Positions 1 through 6,136 of a stretch of DNA of 8,667 nucleotides are shown here, piece after piece (within the stretch, counting starts at the first letter, position 1; each line of letters opens with the position of its first letter). The translations under genes and the position numbers were made by a program. Source of the DNA: Rhizobium sp. Q54 (GTDB lineage: Bacteria; Pseudomonadota; Alphaproteobacteria; Rhizobiales; Beijerinckiaceae). Below the pieces are notes generated by a model. The model did not search any database, was not told the DNA's origin, and saw nothing but the letters and a program-made list of their open reading frames with translations. Where the stretch lies: the NCBI GenBank assembly GCA_945901195.1, contig CAMDKB010000184.1:1-8667 (forward strand), given 5' to 3'.

Positions 1-146
1 TGCATCGTTACGTGCTGCTTTACAACCAGCAGCTTCCGCAATCAGCCTTGGGCAGCAAGACACCCTTGCAGGCCATGAAGGACTGGCATAGCCTGAAGCC
101 GGAGTTGTTCAGAAAACAGCCATATCACCTACCGGGATGTGACACA
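1..146 (+). mobile_element. Right end of an insertion sequence (IS481-like), probable boundary near base 146
   Basis: The transposase reading frame runs to base 149. The bases just before its stop read GGGATGTGACACA (134-146), so the opposite strand begins TGTGTCACATCCCGG. Ends beginning 5'-TGT are typical of IS481-family terminal inverted repeats, and such a repeat overlapping the last transposase codons is plausible. On this reading the element ends at or very near base 146, and the TAG stop lies at the junction or in flanking DNA. The left end is not in the window, so neither the inverted repeat nor a target duplication can be confirmed. The boundary is an inference; the presence of the transposase tail is what is seen. 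Confidence 0.5.
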
Positions 147-149
147 TAG
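1..149 (+). CDS. IS481/IS3-type transposase, C-terminal 48 codons (5' end outside window)
   Basis: Reading from base 3 gives 48 sense codons and a TAG stop at 147-149; bases 1-2 finish the previous codon. The peptide starts HRYVLLYNQQLPQSAL, continues with TPLQAMKDW and ends in LPGCDT. The pattern YN-x-x-x-P-x-x-A-L followed by TP is the usual tail of DDE (rve-core) transposases of the IS481/IS3 group, and the PGCDT ending is one I associate with IS481-family proteins from memory. The catalytic DDE residues lie upstream, outside the window, so I cannot tell whether the element is intact or a remnant. The protein would cut and join the ends of its own insertion sequence. The assignment to a transposase is fairly secure; the choice of IS481 over IS3 is less so. 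Confidence 0.75.
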   Translation, partial: HRYVLLYNQQLPQSALGSKTPLQAMKDWHSLKPELFRKQPYHLPGCDT

Positions 150-161
150 CGATAAAAGATC

Positions 162-166
162 GGGAG
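162..166 (+). promoter_or_regulatory. Ribosome binding site of the tctC-like gene
   Basis: GGGAG lies seven bases before the ATG at 174. It fixes this start and lies downstream of the presumed insertion-sequence end, so the translation signal survived the insertion. I see no convincing -35/-10 pair between the element and the ATG. Confidence 0.6.
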
Positions 167-173
167 AAATTTC

Positions 174-1211
174 ATGTTAAGGTTTAAAGCCACTCGCCTC
201 TGGTCTTTTGCGACAGCAAGCCTTGCTGCGCTGACGGCCGCCAGCGTGTCGGCCCGTGCAGACGAAGCGGAGTTCTACAAGGGCAAAACCGTCAAAATGA
301 TTGTCGGTTTTGGACCCGGCGGCGGCTACGACGCCTATGCTCGCATGCTTGCACCTCATCTGACAAAACGCCTCGGCGCAACTGTCGTTGTCGAAAATCA
401 GCCAGGGGCAGGAAGCTTGGTGGCCCTTAACCGGCTCTATGCCGCACCGCCTGACGGTATCCAGATGATGTTGATCAATGGAACTGCGGCCGCTCTTTCG
501 CAAATTGTCGGCGTCAGCGCAGTTCGTTACGATCTTGGCAAGATGACCCATATCGCTACTGTCAGCGTTTCCCCTTGGCTTTGGCTCGCCCCGAAGAACA
601 ACGGGCTGCAGTCCATCGGCGAAGCGCGGAAAGTTACCAAGGACATTCTTTGGGGCGCGGGAGGACCTATTGATGGAATGTCCGATGGCGCGCAGGTAAC
701 CTGCGAAGCCTTGTCGCTAAAGTGCAAAGTAGTGCTCGGCTACAAGGGTAGCAACGAAGTTGCGCTCGCTGTCGCGCGGAATGAAATGGATTCGGTTTAT
801 GTTTCGGACACATCGGCCAACAATTATGTAAAAGCGGGCGACGTCAGACCACTTGCAAACATGTCCCGCAAGCGCTCCCGTTTTTTCCCCGACCTTCCCA
901 CGGTATTTGAAACCGAAAAACTTTCGCCAGAAGCCGAGTGGCTGCTAGATTTCCACTCATCTGTTCAGGACCTGGGCCGAATCATCGTTCTCCCCCCAAA
1001 TATGCCTGCGGCGCGACTCGCCTATCTGTCAGAGGCAGTCAAACAAATGCTCACTGATCGCGAAGTTGTTGAGGAAGGTGAGAAGTCTCAGCGCTATATT
1101 GACTACGCCGATAGTAGTGTGACCACGAAAAACGTCGACAAGGTCGTCAATCAGCTCACGCCGTCCCAACGCGAACGGGTTCGCAAGATCGTGGAGATCG
1201 AAAAGAAATAA
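174..1211 (+). CDS. TctC/Bug-family periplasmic solute-binding protein
   Basis: This 345-residue protein is a secreted substrate receptor of the tripartite tricarboxylate transporter type, which binds a small carboxylate-like ligand in the periplasm. Residues 1-29 form a signal peptide: basic start (RFKATR), hydrophobic core and a probable cleavage after SARA. The mature part opens with FYKGKTVKMIVGFGPGGGYD (34-53), the family's first ligand-loop region. Further family hallmarks are VVVENQPGAGS (71-81), GYKGSNEVALAVARNEMDSV (189-208) and PDLPTVFE (239-246). The length is slightly above the usual 320 or so residues. C177 and C184 are the only cysteines and could pair in the periplasm (inference). 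No TctA or TctB partner is nearby, as is common for the many orphan Bug receptors. The ligand cannot be read from the sequence. The stop is 27 bases before priA and in the same reading frame. Confidence 0.9.
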   Translation: MLRFKATRLWSFATASLAALTAASVSARADEAEFYKGKTVKMIVGFGPGGGYDAYARMLAPHLTKRLGATVVVENQPGAGSLVALNRLYAAPPDGIQMMLINGTAAALSQIVGVSAVRYDLGKMTHIATVSVSPWLWLAPKNNGLQSIGEARKVTKDILWGAGGPIDGMSDGAQVTCEALSLKCKVVLGYKGSNEVALAVARNEMDSVYVSDTSANNYVKAGDVRPLANMSRKRSRFFPDLPTVFETEKLSPEAEWLLDFHSSVQDLGRIIVLPPNMPAARLAYLSEAVKQMLTDREVVEEGEKSQRYIDYADSSVTTKNVDKVVNQLTPSQRERVRKIVEIEKK

Positions 1212-1223
1212 CTCCGCTTTCGC

Positions 1224-1243
1224 AGCATTGCGCAAGGAATGCT
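1224..1243 (+). promoter_or_regulatory. Small hairpin over the first priA start codon
   Basis: AGCATT (1224-1229) and AATGCT (1238-1243) are perfect inverted repeats with an 8-base loop, GCGCAAGG. In RNA the loop would hold most of the AAGGA motif, and the stem would contain the AUG at 1239. It could affect start choice, but a 6-bp AU-rich stem is weak and may be chance. Confidence 0.25.
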
Positions 1244-3515
1244 AAGAGCCCCCATGGGCGACACTGATTCCAGTTCCGGCACATCAGCCGAAGGCGGTAA
1301 CACCATCGCCGACGTTCTCGTACCTGTCGCCGTAGATACGGCATATTCTTATCGCATTCCCCATGGCCTGAGCCTTCAAGCCGGAGATTTTGTCGAAGTC
1401 CCGTTGGGCACGCGTGAAGCGATAGGCATCGTCTGGGAAATTCGTAGTTCTCCCTCAGGGTCCAATCTCAAGGCCATCATAAAGAAATGCGGCTACCCGG
1501 TAATCGCTGACCCATTGCGCAAATTTGTCGACTGGATTGCCCGCTGGACCTTAAGTCCACGCGGCATGGTCTTGCGAATGGTCGCGCGCGCACCGGAGAA
1601 TTCCGGACCCGAACCTGTACGGGTCGGCATCCGCATTGCGGAAGGCGGGACACTGCCACAACGCATGACGCCTGCCAGATTACGTGTCATCAAGGCTGCA
1701 GAAGGCGGGCTGACACATTCCAAATCAGCCCTCGCCGCACTTGCCTCCTGTTCCAGCGGAGTCGTGGACGCTCTCGTTGATGAGGGCGCCCTGGAAGCGA
1801 TTGCCTTGCCGCCTGAGCCTGCGGCATTGCCCCCAGACGTCAATTTCGCCACCACAAATCTGGAAAGCGACCAACAGGCAGCTGCCGATGCTCTTGCCGC
1901 AAGCGTATCGGCCAGGTCGTTCTCGGTCACGCTGCTCGAAGGGGTAACGGGTTCAGGAAAGACAGAAGTCTATTTCGAAGCTGTCGCCGCAGCCATTCGG
2001 GCAGGTCGCCAGGCTCTGATCCTGATGCCAGAGATTGCACTGACTGGCCAATTTCTCGATCGATTCGCCGCACGCTTTGGCGTCCGGCCAGCCGAATGGC
2101 ATTCGGGTGTTTCGGCGCGTAAGCGCCAACGAATCTGGCACGGCGTTACATCCGGCGAGGTCAAGGTGGTCGCTGGCGCACGCTCAGCGCTTTTCCTTCC
2201 GTTCGCAAATTTGGGACTTATCGTCGTCGATGAGGAACATGAAGCAGCATACAAGCAGGAAGATGTAGTGCCGTATCATGCACGCGACATGGCCGTTGTA
2301 AGAGGTCAGCTTGAACACGCCGCCGTCGTGCTAGCTTCCGCGACGCCCTCAATTGAATCTCGCGTCAATGCACAGCAGGGCCGCTATCGGCACTTGCGGC
2401 TGCAAGCCCGTTTTGGCGGTCGTGTCTTGCCCGATCTGCACGCAATCAATCTGAAAACAGCCGGTCCAGCGCGGGGAAAATGGCTCTCGCCAAGACTGGC
2501 AGCGAGTGTCGAACACGTCGTAGCGCGCGGTGAACAGGCACTCTTGTTTCTAAACCGCCGCGGCTATGCTCCGCTCACATTGTGCAATTCCTGCGGCCAC
2601 AAGTTTCAATGCCCGAATTGTACCGCCTGGCTGGTGGAGCATCGTTTCAGGCGCGCCCTCATGTGCCATCATTGCGGCCACATCGAACGCAGGGTTGAAA
2701 CTTGCCCGGAATGCTCGGCGGTTGATTCTCTTGTTGCCTGTGGTCCCGGCGTTGAACGCCTCGCCGATGAAGTCGCCGAGCGCTTTCCCGAAGCGCGCAG
2801 GATTGTGCTGTCTTCAGATTTTCCCGGCGGAACCGAACGGCTCAAAAGAGAGCTGGAAGACATCGCCTCCGGCGCATTTGATATTGTCATCGGTACGCAG
2901 CTTGTCGCGAAGGGACATAATTTTCCGCAACTAACTCTCGTCGGCGTCATCGATGCCGATGTTGGCCTGACAAGCGGTGACCCGCGAGCGGCAGAGCGCA
3001 CGTTTCAATTATTGCAGCAGGTGACAGGGCGCGCTGGCCGTGGCGACCGCCCTGGCCTTGGGCTGGTTCAGACCTGGCAACCTGAACATCCGGTCATGCA
3101 GGCCCTCATCTCCGGCGACAGCGAACGCTTTTACGACGAAGAAATCGCCCAGCGCGAACGAGCGGGCCTGCCGCCTTTTGGCCGCCTGGCCGCATTGATC
3201 ATATCTGGAAAAGACAGGGCTTCCACCGAAATGCACGCAAGAGCGATCGTGCGCGCCGCCCATGCGTTACCGCCTTCAGACCGCTGGCAGCTATCACGTG
3301 CCGGACATATTCCCGAAGAAGGCGATGCAGTAATTCTGGGGCCCGCCGAGGCGCCCATTGCGGTCGTACGCGGACGCCATCGTTTTCGGTTGCTCGTCAA
3401 AGCGCCACGTCAAGCAGACTTGCAAGGTTTTCTACGCGCTGTACTGGCCGCAGGTCCGCCCGAACGGGGAGGCGTCCGCGTCCAGGTCGATGTTGATCCG
3501 ATGAGTTTTTTCTGA
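1239..3515 (+). CDS. priA: Primosomal protein N' (PriA), replication-restart helicase
   Basis: PriA is a 3'-5' superfamily 2 DNA helicase that recognises stalled forks and reloads the replicative helicase. From the ATG at 1239 it has 758 residues, against 732 in E. coli. The 3'-DNA-binding domain starts near residue 26 (VLVPVAVDTAYSYRIP), followed by a winged-helix region. Helicase motifs are complete: Walker A GVTGSGKTEVY (235-245), DEEH box (331-334), SATPSIE (367-373), GTQLVAKGHNFP (552-563) and QVTGRAGRG (594-602). All eight zinc ligands are present: C449, C452, C458, C461, C476, C479, C489, C492. The start is uncertain. AAGGA at 1234-1238 touches the ATG at 1239, too close to act as its ribosome site. 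The in-frame ATG at 1254 has a weak AAGAG five bases upstream and loses only five unconserved residues. The gene may be transcribed together with the tctC-like gene. Confidence 0.97.
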   Translation: MLRAPMGDTDSSSGTSAEGGNTIADVLVPVAVDTAYSYRIPHGLSLQAGDFVEVPLGTREAIGIVWEIRSSPSGSNLKAIIKKCGYPVIADPLRKFVDWIARWTLSPRGMVLRMVARAPENSGPEPVRVGIRIAEGGTLPQRMTPARLRVIKAAEGGLTHSKSALAALASCSSGVVDALVDEGALEAIALPPEPAALPPDVNFATTNLESDQQAAADALAASVSARSFSVTLLEGVTGSGKTEVYFEAVAAAIRAGRQALILMPEIALTGQFLDRFAARFGVRPAEWHSGVSARKRQRIWHGVTSGEVKVVAGARSALFLPFANLGLIVVDEEHEAAYKQEDVVPYHARDMAVVRGQLEHAAVVLASATPSIESRVNAQQGRYRHLRLQARFGGRVLPDLHAINLKTAGPARGKWLSPRLAASVEHVVARGEQALLFLNRRGYAPLTLCNSCGHKFQCPNCTAWLVEHRFRRALMCHHCGHIERRVETCPECSAVDSLVACGPGVERLADEVAERFPEARRIVLSSDFPGGTERLKRELEDIASGAFDIVIGTQLVAKGHNFPQLTLVGVIDADVGLTSGDPRAAERTFQLLQQVTGRAGRGDRPGLGLVQTWQPEHPVMQALISGDSERFYDEEIAQRERAGLPPFGRLAALIISGKDRASTEMHARAIVRAAHALPPSDRWQLSRAGHIPEEGDAVILGPAEAPIAVVRGRHRFRLLVKAPRQADLQGFLRAVLAAGPPERGGVRVQVDVDPMSFF

Positions 3516-3540
3516 AATTGAAATCAGCTCTTCTTCAGAA
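3510..3540. other. 7-bp inverted repeat across the convergent gene ends
   Basis: TTCTGAA (3510-3516) and TTCAGAA (3534-3540) are perfect inverted repeats separated by 17 bases. They span the 8-bp gap between the priA stop and the stop of the oppositely oriented oxidoreductase gene. The stem is AT-rich and has no U-run on its downstream side for either strand; the T-run at 3506-3511 lies on the wrong side for priA. It is a poor candidate for a factor-independent terminator, but it is the only symmetrical structure I found here. Confidence 0.2.
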
Positions 3541-4408
3541 CATCAAACAGCGCCTGCACACCATGATGGGCATGACCTGATTGCATCGCCTTGTCGAAAT
3601 ATTTCCGTGTCACATCCGTCAAAGGTGTTGCTGCACCACAAGCTGTAGCAAGATCATCGATGAGACCGAAATATTTGTTTAATACACCGAGTTCGCCTGT
3701 GAGAATTTCGGCGTATCGCTCTTGCGCCATCGCTAAACCGTAATTTTCGAGGCTCATGGAGTTACCTGCGCCCTGTGGAAGCAGTTCAGCAAGGAGAACA
3801 GGATCAAGGCCCGCTCGGGCCCCTAAAGCAAGCGCCTCAGCTGCCGCCATTGCATTGACCCCAACCAGAAGGTTGTTCACCGTTTTCACTTTGAGCGTAG
3901 CGCCAAATTCACCCATATACCTGTTATGGGGTGTCAACGCGTCAAACACTGGCTTCATTTCATCGGCCAATTCCTTGTCGCCACCGACGAATATAACCTC
4001 TTCTTTTGCCGCCACTGTTTTTCCGGCTGAACGCGCTGTTAGTTCGCAATCCAGCAATGCGGAATCTTTCGCTTCAATCGCTTGGCGCAGGCGCGCCTTG
4101 TCTGCGAGTGAATAGGAACTCAATTCGATAAGCACACTCCCTGGGGACAAGACAGACAGGATTCCATCATCGCCATATACTGCCGATTCCAAAGCCGGCG
4201 CTGCAGGCAGACATTGAAGTATGACTGAACACCGCCGCGCTACATCAGCTGCACTGGAAGCTGCGACACCGCCAGCCTTTTCAAACTTTTCTATATTCGT
4301 CAGACTATAACCGGTCACCTTGAAGCCGGCCTGCAATAGCACGACTGACATTGGCAAACCGATATTGCCAAGACCGATAAAGCCCAGCGAACTGAGATCC
4401 CGGGCCAT
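3524..4408 (-). CDS. NAD(P)-dependent oxidoreductase, beta-hydroxyacid dehydrogenase (HIBADH-like) family
   Basis: A 294-residue cytosolic dehydrogenase from the family of 3-hydroxyisobutyrate dehydrogenase and tartronate semialdehyde reductase, which oxidises or reduces small hydroxyacids. It opens with a Rossmann fold, GFIGLGNIG (9-17). The catalytic-lysine motif is present as KTVNN (175-179), followed by the usual all-alpha C-terminal domain. The substrate signature, normally DAPVSGG, reads DCELTAR (120-126), so the serine-glycine pair is replaced and the substrate cannot be guessed. The frame stays open upstream to 4471, but the ATG at 4408 is chosen: it places the Rossmann motif at the normal distance, it follows the xthA stop by one base, and GGAG lies seven bases before it. 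Translational coupling to xthA is therefore likely. The family is secure; the exact reaction is unknown. Confidence 0.88.
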   Translation of the reverse strand: MARDLSSLGFIGLGNIGLPMSVVLLQAGFKVTGYSLTNIEKFEKAGGVAASSAADVARRCSVILQCLPAAPALESAVYGDDGILSVLSPGSVLIELSSYSLADKARLRQAIEAKDSALLDCELTARSAGKTVAAKEEVIFVGGDKELADEMKPVFDALTPHNRYMGEFGATLKVKTVNNLLVGVNAMAAAEALALGARAGLDPVLLAELLPQGAGNSMSLENYGLAMAQERYAEILTGELGVLNKYFGLIDDLATACGAATPLTDVTRKYFDKAMQSGHAHHGVQALFDVLKKS

Positions 4409-4409
4409 C

Positions 4410-5216
4410 TCAGAGCTCCAGTTCGACAATGACTGGCGCGTGATCGGAGGGTTGTTCCCAGCCCCGCGCATCCTTCAACACTTTCATGTTCTTCAAACCT
4501 GGCGCCAGCTTCTTGCTGACCCACACATGATCCAGCCGGCGGCCCTTGTCTGCAGCAGCCCAATCGGGTGAACGATAGCTCCACCACGTATAAAGTTTCT
4601 CGTTCTCAGGAACAAAGTGTCTGAGAGCGTCATGCCACGGGCCCGCCGCGAAGGCCCGGTTCAGCTTCTCAACTTCGACAGGCGTATGACTAACAACCCT
4701 CAACAGCGCCTTGTGACTCCACACATCATGTTCAAATGGCGCGATGTTAAGATCCCCGACCAATATTGCGTGTTCTTCCGCAAGCTTATCTTTCGTGATC
4801 CACGTCGTCAGCTCATCGACGAAATCCAGTTTGTGGCCGAATTTTTGATTTTGCTCTCGATCTGGAACATCGCCGCCTGCGGGGATGTAGAAATTGTGTA
4901 GATCAATCTCTGTATTGCCTGCTTCCAGTTTGACACTGATATGCCGCGCATCGCCCATTTCGCAAAAATTCTGCTTGTTCACTTGTCCAAATGGCACGCG
5001 CGAAAGAATGGCGACCCCGTGATAACCCTTTTGGCCCGCTACGGCTTGATGTTCGTAGCCATGCGGGCGGAATGTGCCGCCGGGGAATTCGGCATCCCGG
5101 CATTTGATTTCCTGCAGGCAGATAACATCCGGCGACTGTTCCTGGATAAGGCGCTCTACCAACCCCTTGCGCAACCGGACGGAGTTGATGTTCCAGGTGA
5201 CGATTTTCAATTTCAT
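4410..5216 (-). CDS. xthA: Exodeoxyribonuclease III / AP endonuclease
   Basis: A 268-residue enzyme, the usual size for exonuclease III. It cleaves DNA at abasic sites and trims 3' blocked ends during base-excision repair. The endonuclease/exonuclease/phosphatase fold motifs are all present: TWNINSVR (7-14), metal-ligand glutamate in CLQEIK (E36), HNFYIPAGGD (107-116) with Y110, GDLNIAP (154-160) with D155 and N157, RLDHVW (227-232) with D229, and the catalytic pair D258-H259 in SDHAPV. It has no signal peptide and acts in the cytoplasm. The ATG at 5216 starts exactly at the conserved MKLKIVTWN beginning; only a weak GGG lies six bases upstream. The gene follows lolA after 148 bp and is followed after one base by the oxidoreductase. 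Confidence 0.96.
   Translation of the reverse strand: MKLKIVTWNINSVRLRKGLVERLIQEQSPDVICLQEIKCRDAEFPGGTFRPHGYEHQAVAGQKGYHGVAILSRVPFGQVNKQNFCEMGDARHISVKLEAGNTEIDLHNFYIPAGGDVPDREQNQKFGHKLDFVDELTTWITKDKLAEEHAILVGDLNIAPFEHDVWSHKALLRVVSHTPVEVEKLNRAFAAGPWHDALRHFVPENEKLYTWWSYRSPDWAAADKGRRLDHVWVSKKLAPGLKNMKVLKDARGWEQPSDHAPVIVELEL
4416..4419 (-). promoter_or_regulatory. Ribosome binding site for the oxidoreductase, inside the xthA end
   Basis: On the minus strand the sequence reads GGAGCTCTGAGATG: GGAG, then seven bases that include the xthA TGA, then the oxidoreductase ATG. The site lies within the last codons of xthA. This supports the start at 4408 and coupled translation. Confidence 0.6.
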
Positions 5217-5247
5217 GGGAAGCCCAACCTGAGTATATTGCCGGGAG

Positions 5248-5259
5248 AGCCGCGCGGCT
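5248..5259. repeat. 12-bp perfect palindrome upstream of xthA
   Basis: AGCCGCGCGGCT lies about 31 bases before the xthA ATG, in the 148-bp lolA-xthA gap. A second palindrome, CTCGCGAG (5265-5272), follows closely. No U-run accompanies either, so they do not look like a lolA terminator. A TATACT hexamer stands on the minus strand 15 bases before the xthA ATG, but it has no matching -35. Nothing else is recognisable in this gap. Confidence 0.3.
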
Positions 5260-5364
5260 TGGCGCTCGCGAGTGATCTCACGGCCAATCAGTCACGTTCA
5301 GGCAATAAAAATCAACTACCCGGATGCAAGAAATGTTGGTCGCGCCGCTGTGTAAACAGTTTGT

Positions 5365-6057
5365 TCAATTCGCGCTATCGAGCCGCTCGTAATTTATCTT
5401 GAAATAACCGGGATCGGGCTTTGCCTGTAGATCGACCTTTGCCAGCGAAACCTTGGTCTCAAAGCCCTGTGGATCGAGTACAACCCAGCTCGTCAGGGCA
5501 AACGTTTTCGCATCGAAAAACAGCTGAATTCGGGAGGTACCGCCGAAGGTCGCCTTGTCCTCAATTTTCACATAGGCCTGATCAAGCCCGCTTTTGGCTT
5601 CAAGAACCTTCGTGTCTTTGGCTAAATCGATCTGTGAATTCAGCAAAAATTTGAGCGGCGTCTGGCCAATGAAATACAGATCTTGCTTGGCAACTTTCCG
5701 GTTGCGGACAGCGACGCTGCGCCCATCGGCGATGATTTCAAGCGGCGATGGCGCATCATAGACAAAACGAAGCCGTCCGGGCTTCTGGAGGTAAAATTTA
5801 CCGGTTGTTTGCCTGCCATCAGCGCCAATCTGGGTGAAATCAGCCGACATCATGCGCACGCTGTTAAAATAGCCATTGGCCTTTTGAATAATGGCTGCAG
5901 TATCCGTGTTCGAAATATTCGGTGGTGGCGCAGCGCGCGTGATCGCCTGAGACGCGGGAGCCGAAGATTTGGGACGAAGGTCGAGTTGGGCCAAAGCTTC
6001 GCCTGTCACCGGCAAGCTTGCACAAAACAGAAAGATACCAAATTTAGTTTTCGACAT
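5365..6057 (-). CDS. lolA: Outer-membrane lipoprotein carrier protein LolA
   Basis: LolA is the periplasmic chaperone that takes mature lipoproteins from the LolCDE exporter and carries them to the outer membrane. The 230-residue protein begins with a signal peptide: basic SKTK, hydrophobic core (6-18) and cleavage after ALA at residue 23. A proline/alanine-rich linker (about 28-48) follows, which is common in alphaproteobacterial LolA. The core carries family features: SADFTQ (71-76), GKFYLQKPGRLRFVYDAPSP (86-105), IIADGRSV (108-115) and VVLDPQGF (192-199). The frame is open upstream to 6108, but those 17 residues precede a good signal peptide, so the ATG at 6057 is preferred. Its ribosome site is weak. 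The gene follows ftsK after 79 bp, a known alphaproteobacterial arrangement. Confidence 0.93.
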   Translation of the reverse strand: MSKTKFGIFLFCASLPVTGEALAQLDLRPKSSAPASQAITRAAPPPNISNTDTAAIIQKANGYFNSVRMMSADFTQIGADGRQTTGKFYLQKPGRLRFVYDAPSPLEIIADGRSVAVRNRKVAKQDLYFIGQTPLKFLLNSQIDLAKDTKVLEAKSGLDQAYVKIEDKATFGGTSRIQLFFDAKTFALTSWVVLDPQGFETKVSLAKVDLQAKPDPGYFKINYERLDSAN

Positions 6058-6114
6058 GAGGGGCGCCCATTTTTTTTCACATGTGCTGTTACGCGTACCC
6101 TGTGGCAATACTTC

Positions 6115-6134
6115 GGCAGGAAATTATTTCTGCC
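6115..6134 (-). other. Weak stem-loop just after the ftsK stop codon
   Basis: GGCAG (6115-6119) and CTGCC (6130-6134) form a 5-bp stem with a 10-base AT-rich loop, beginning 2 bases past the ftsK stop on the minus strand. There is no following U-run, so it is unlikely to be a full terminator. It could be a pause or mRNA-end structure, or chance. Confidence 0.2.
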
Positions 6135-6136
6135 TC

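Noticed and set aside
177..187. TTAA-GGT-TTAA at the tctC start, resembling a CtrA site
   Set aside because: The CtrA consensus needs seven bases between the two half-sites; here there are three, and they lie inside the coding region.
1493..1930. 145-codon open frame on the - strand inside priA
   Set aside because: It is a shadow of the priA winged-helix region: Ala/Ser/Arg-rich, with no start signal and no recognisable family.
6085..6110. TTGCCA on the - strand upstream of lolA as a -35 box
   Set aside because: The hexamer 17 bases downstream is CACATG, which is not a credible -10, so I do not call a promoter.
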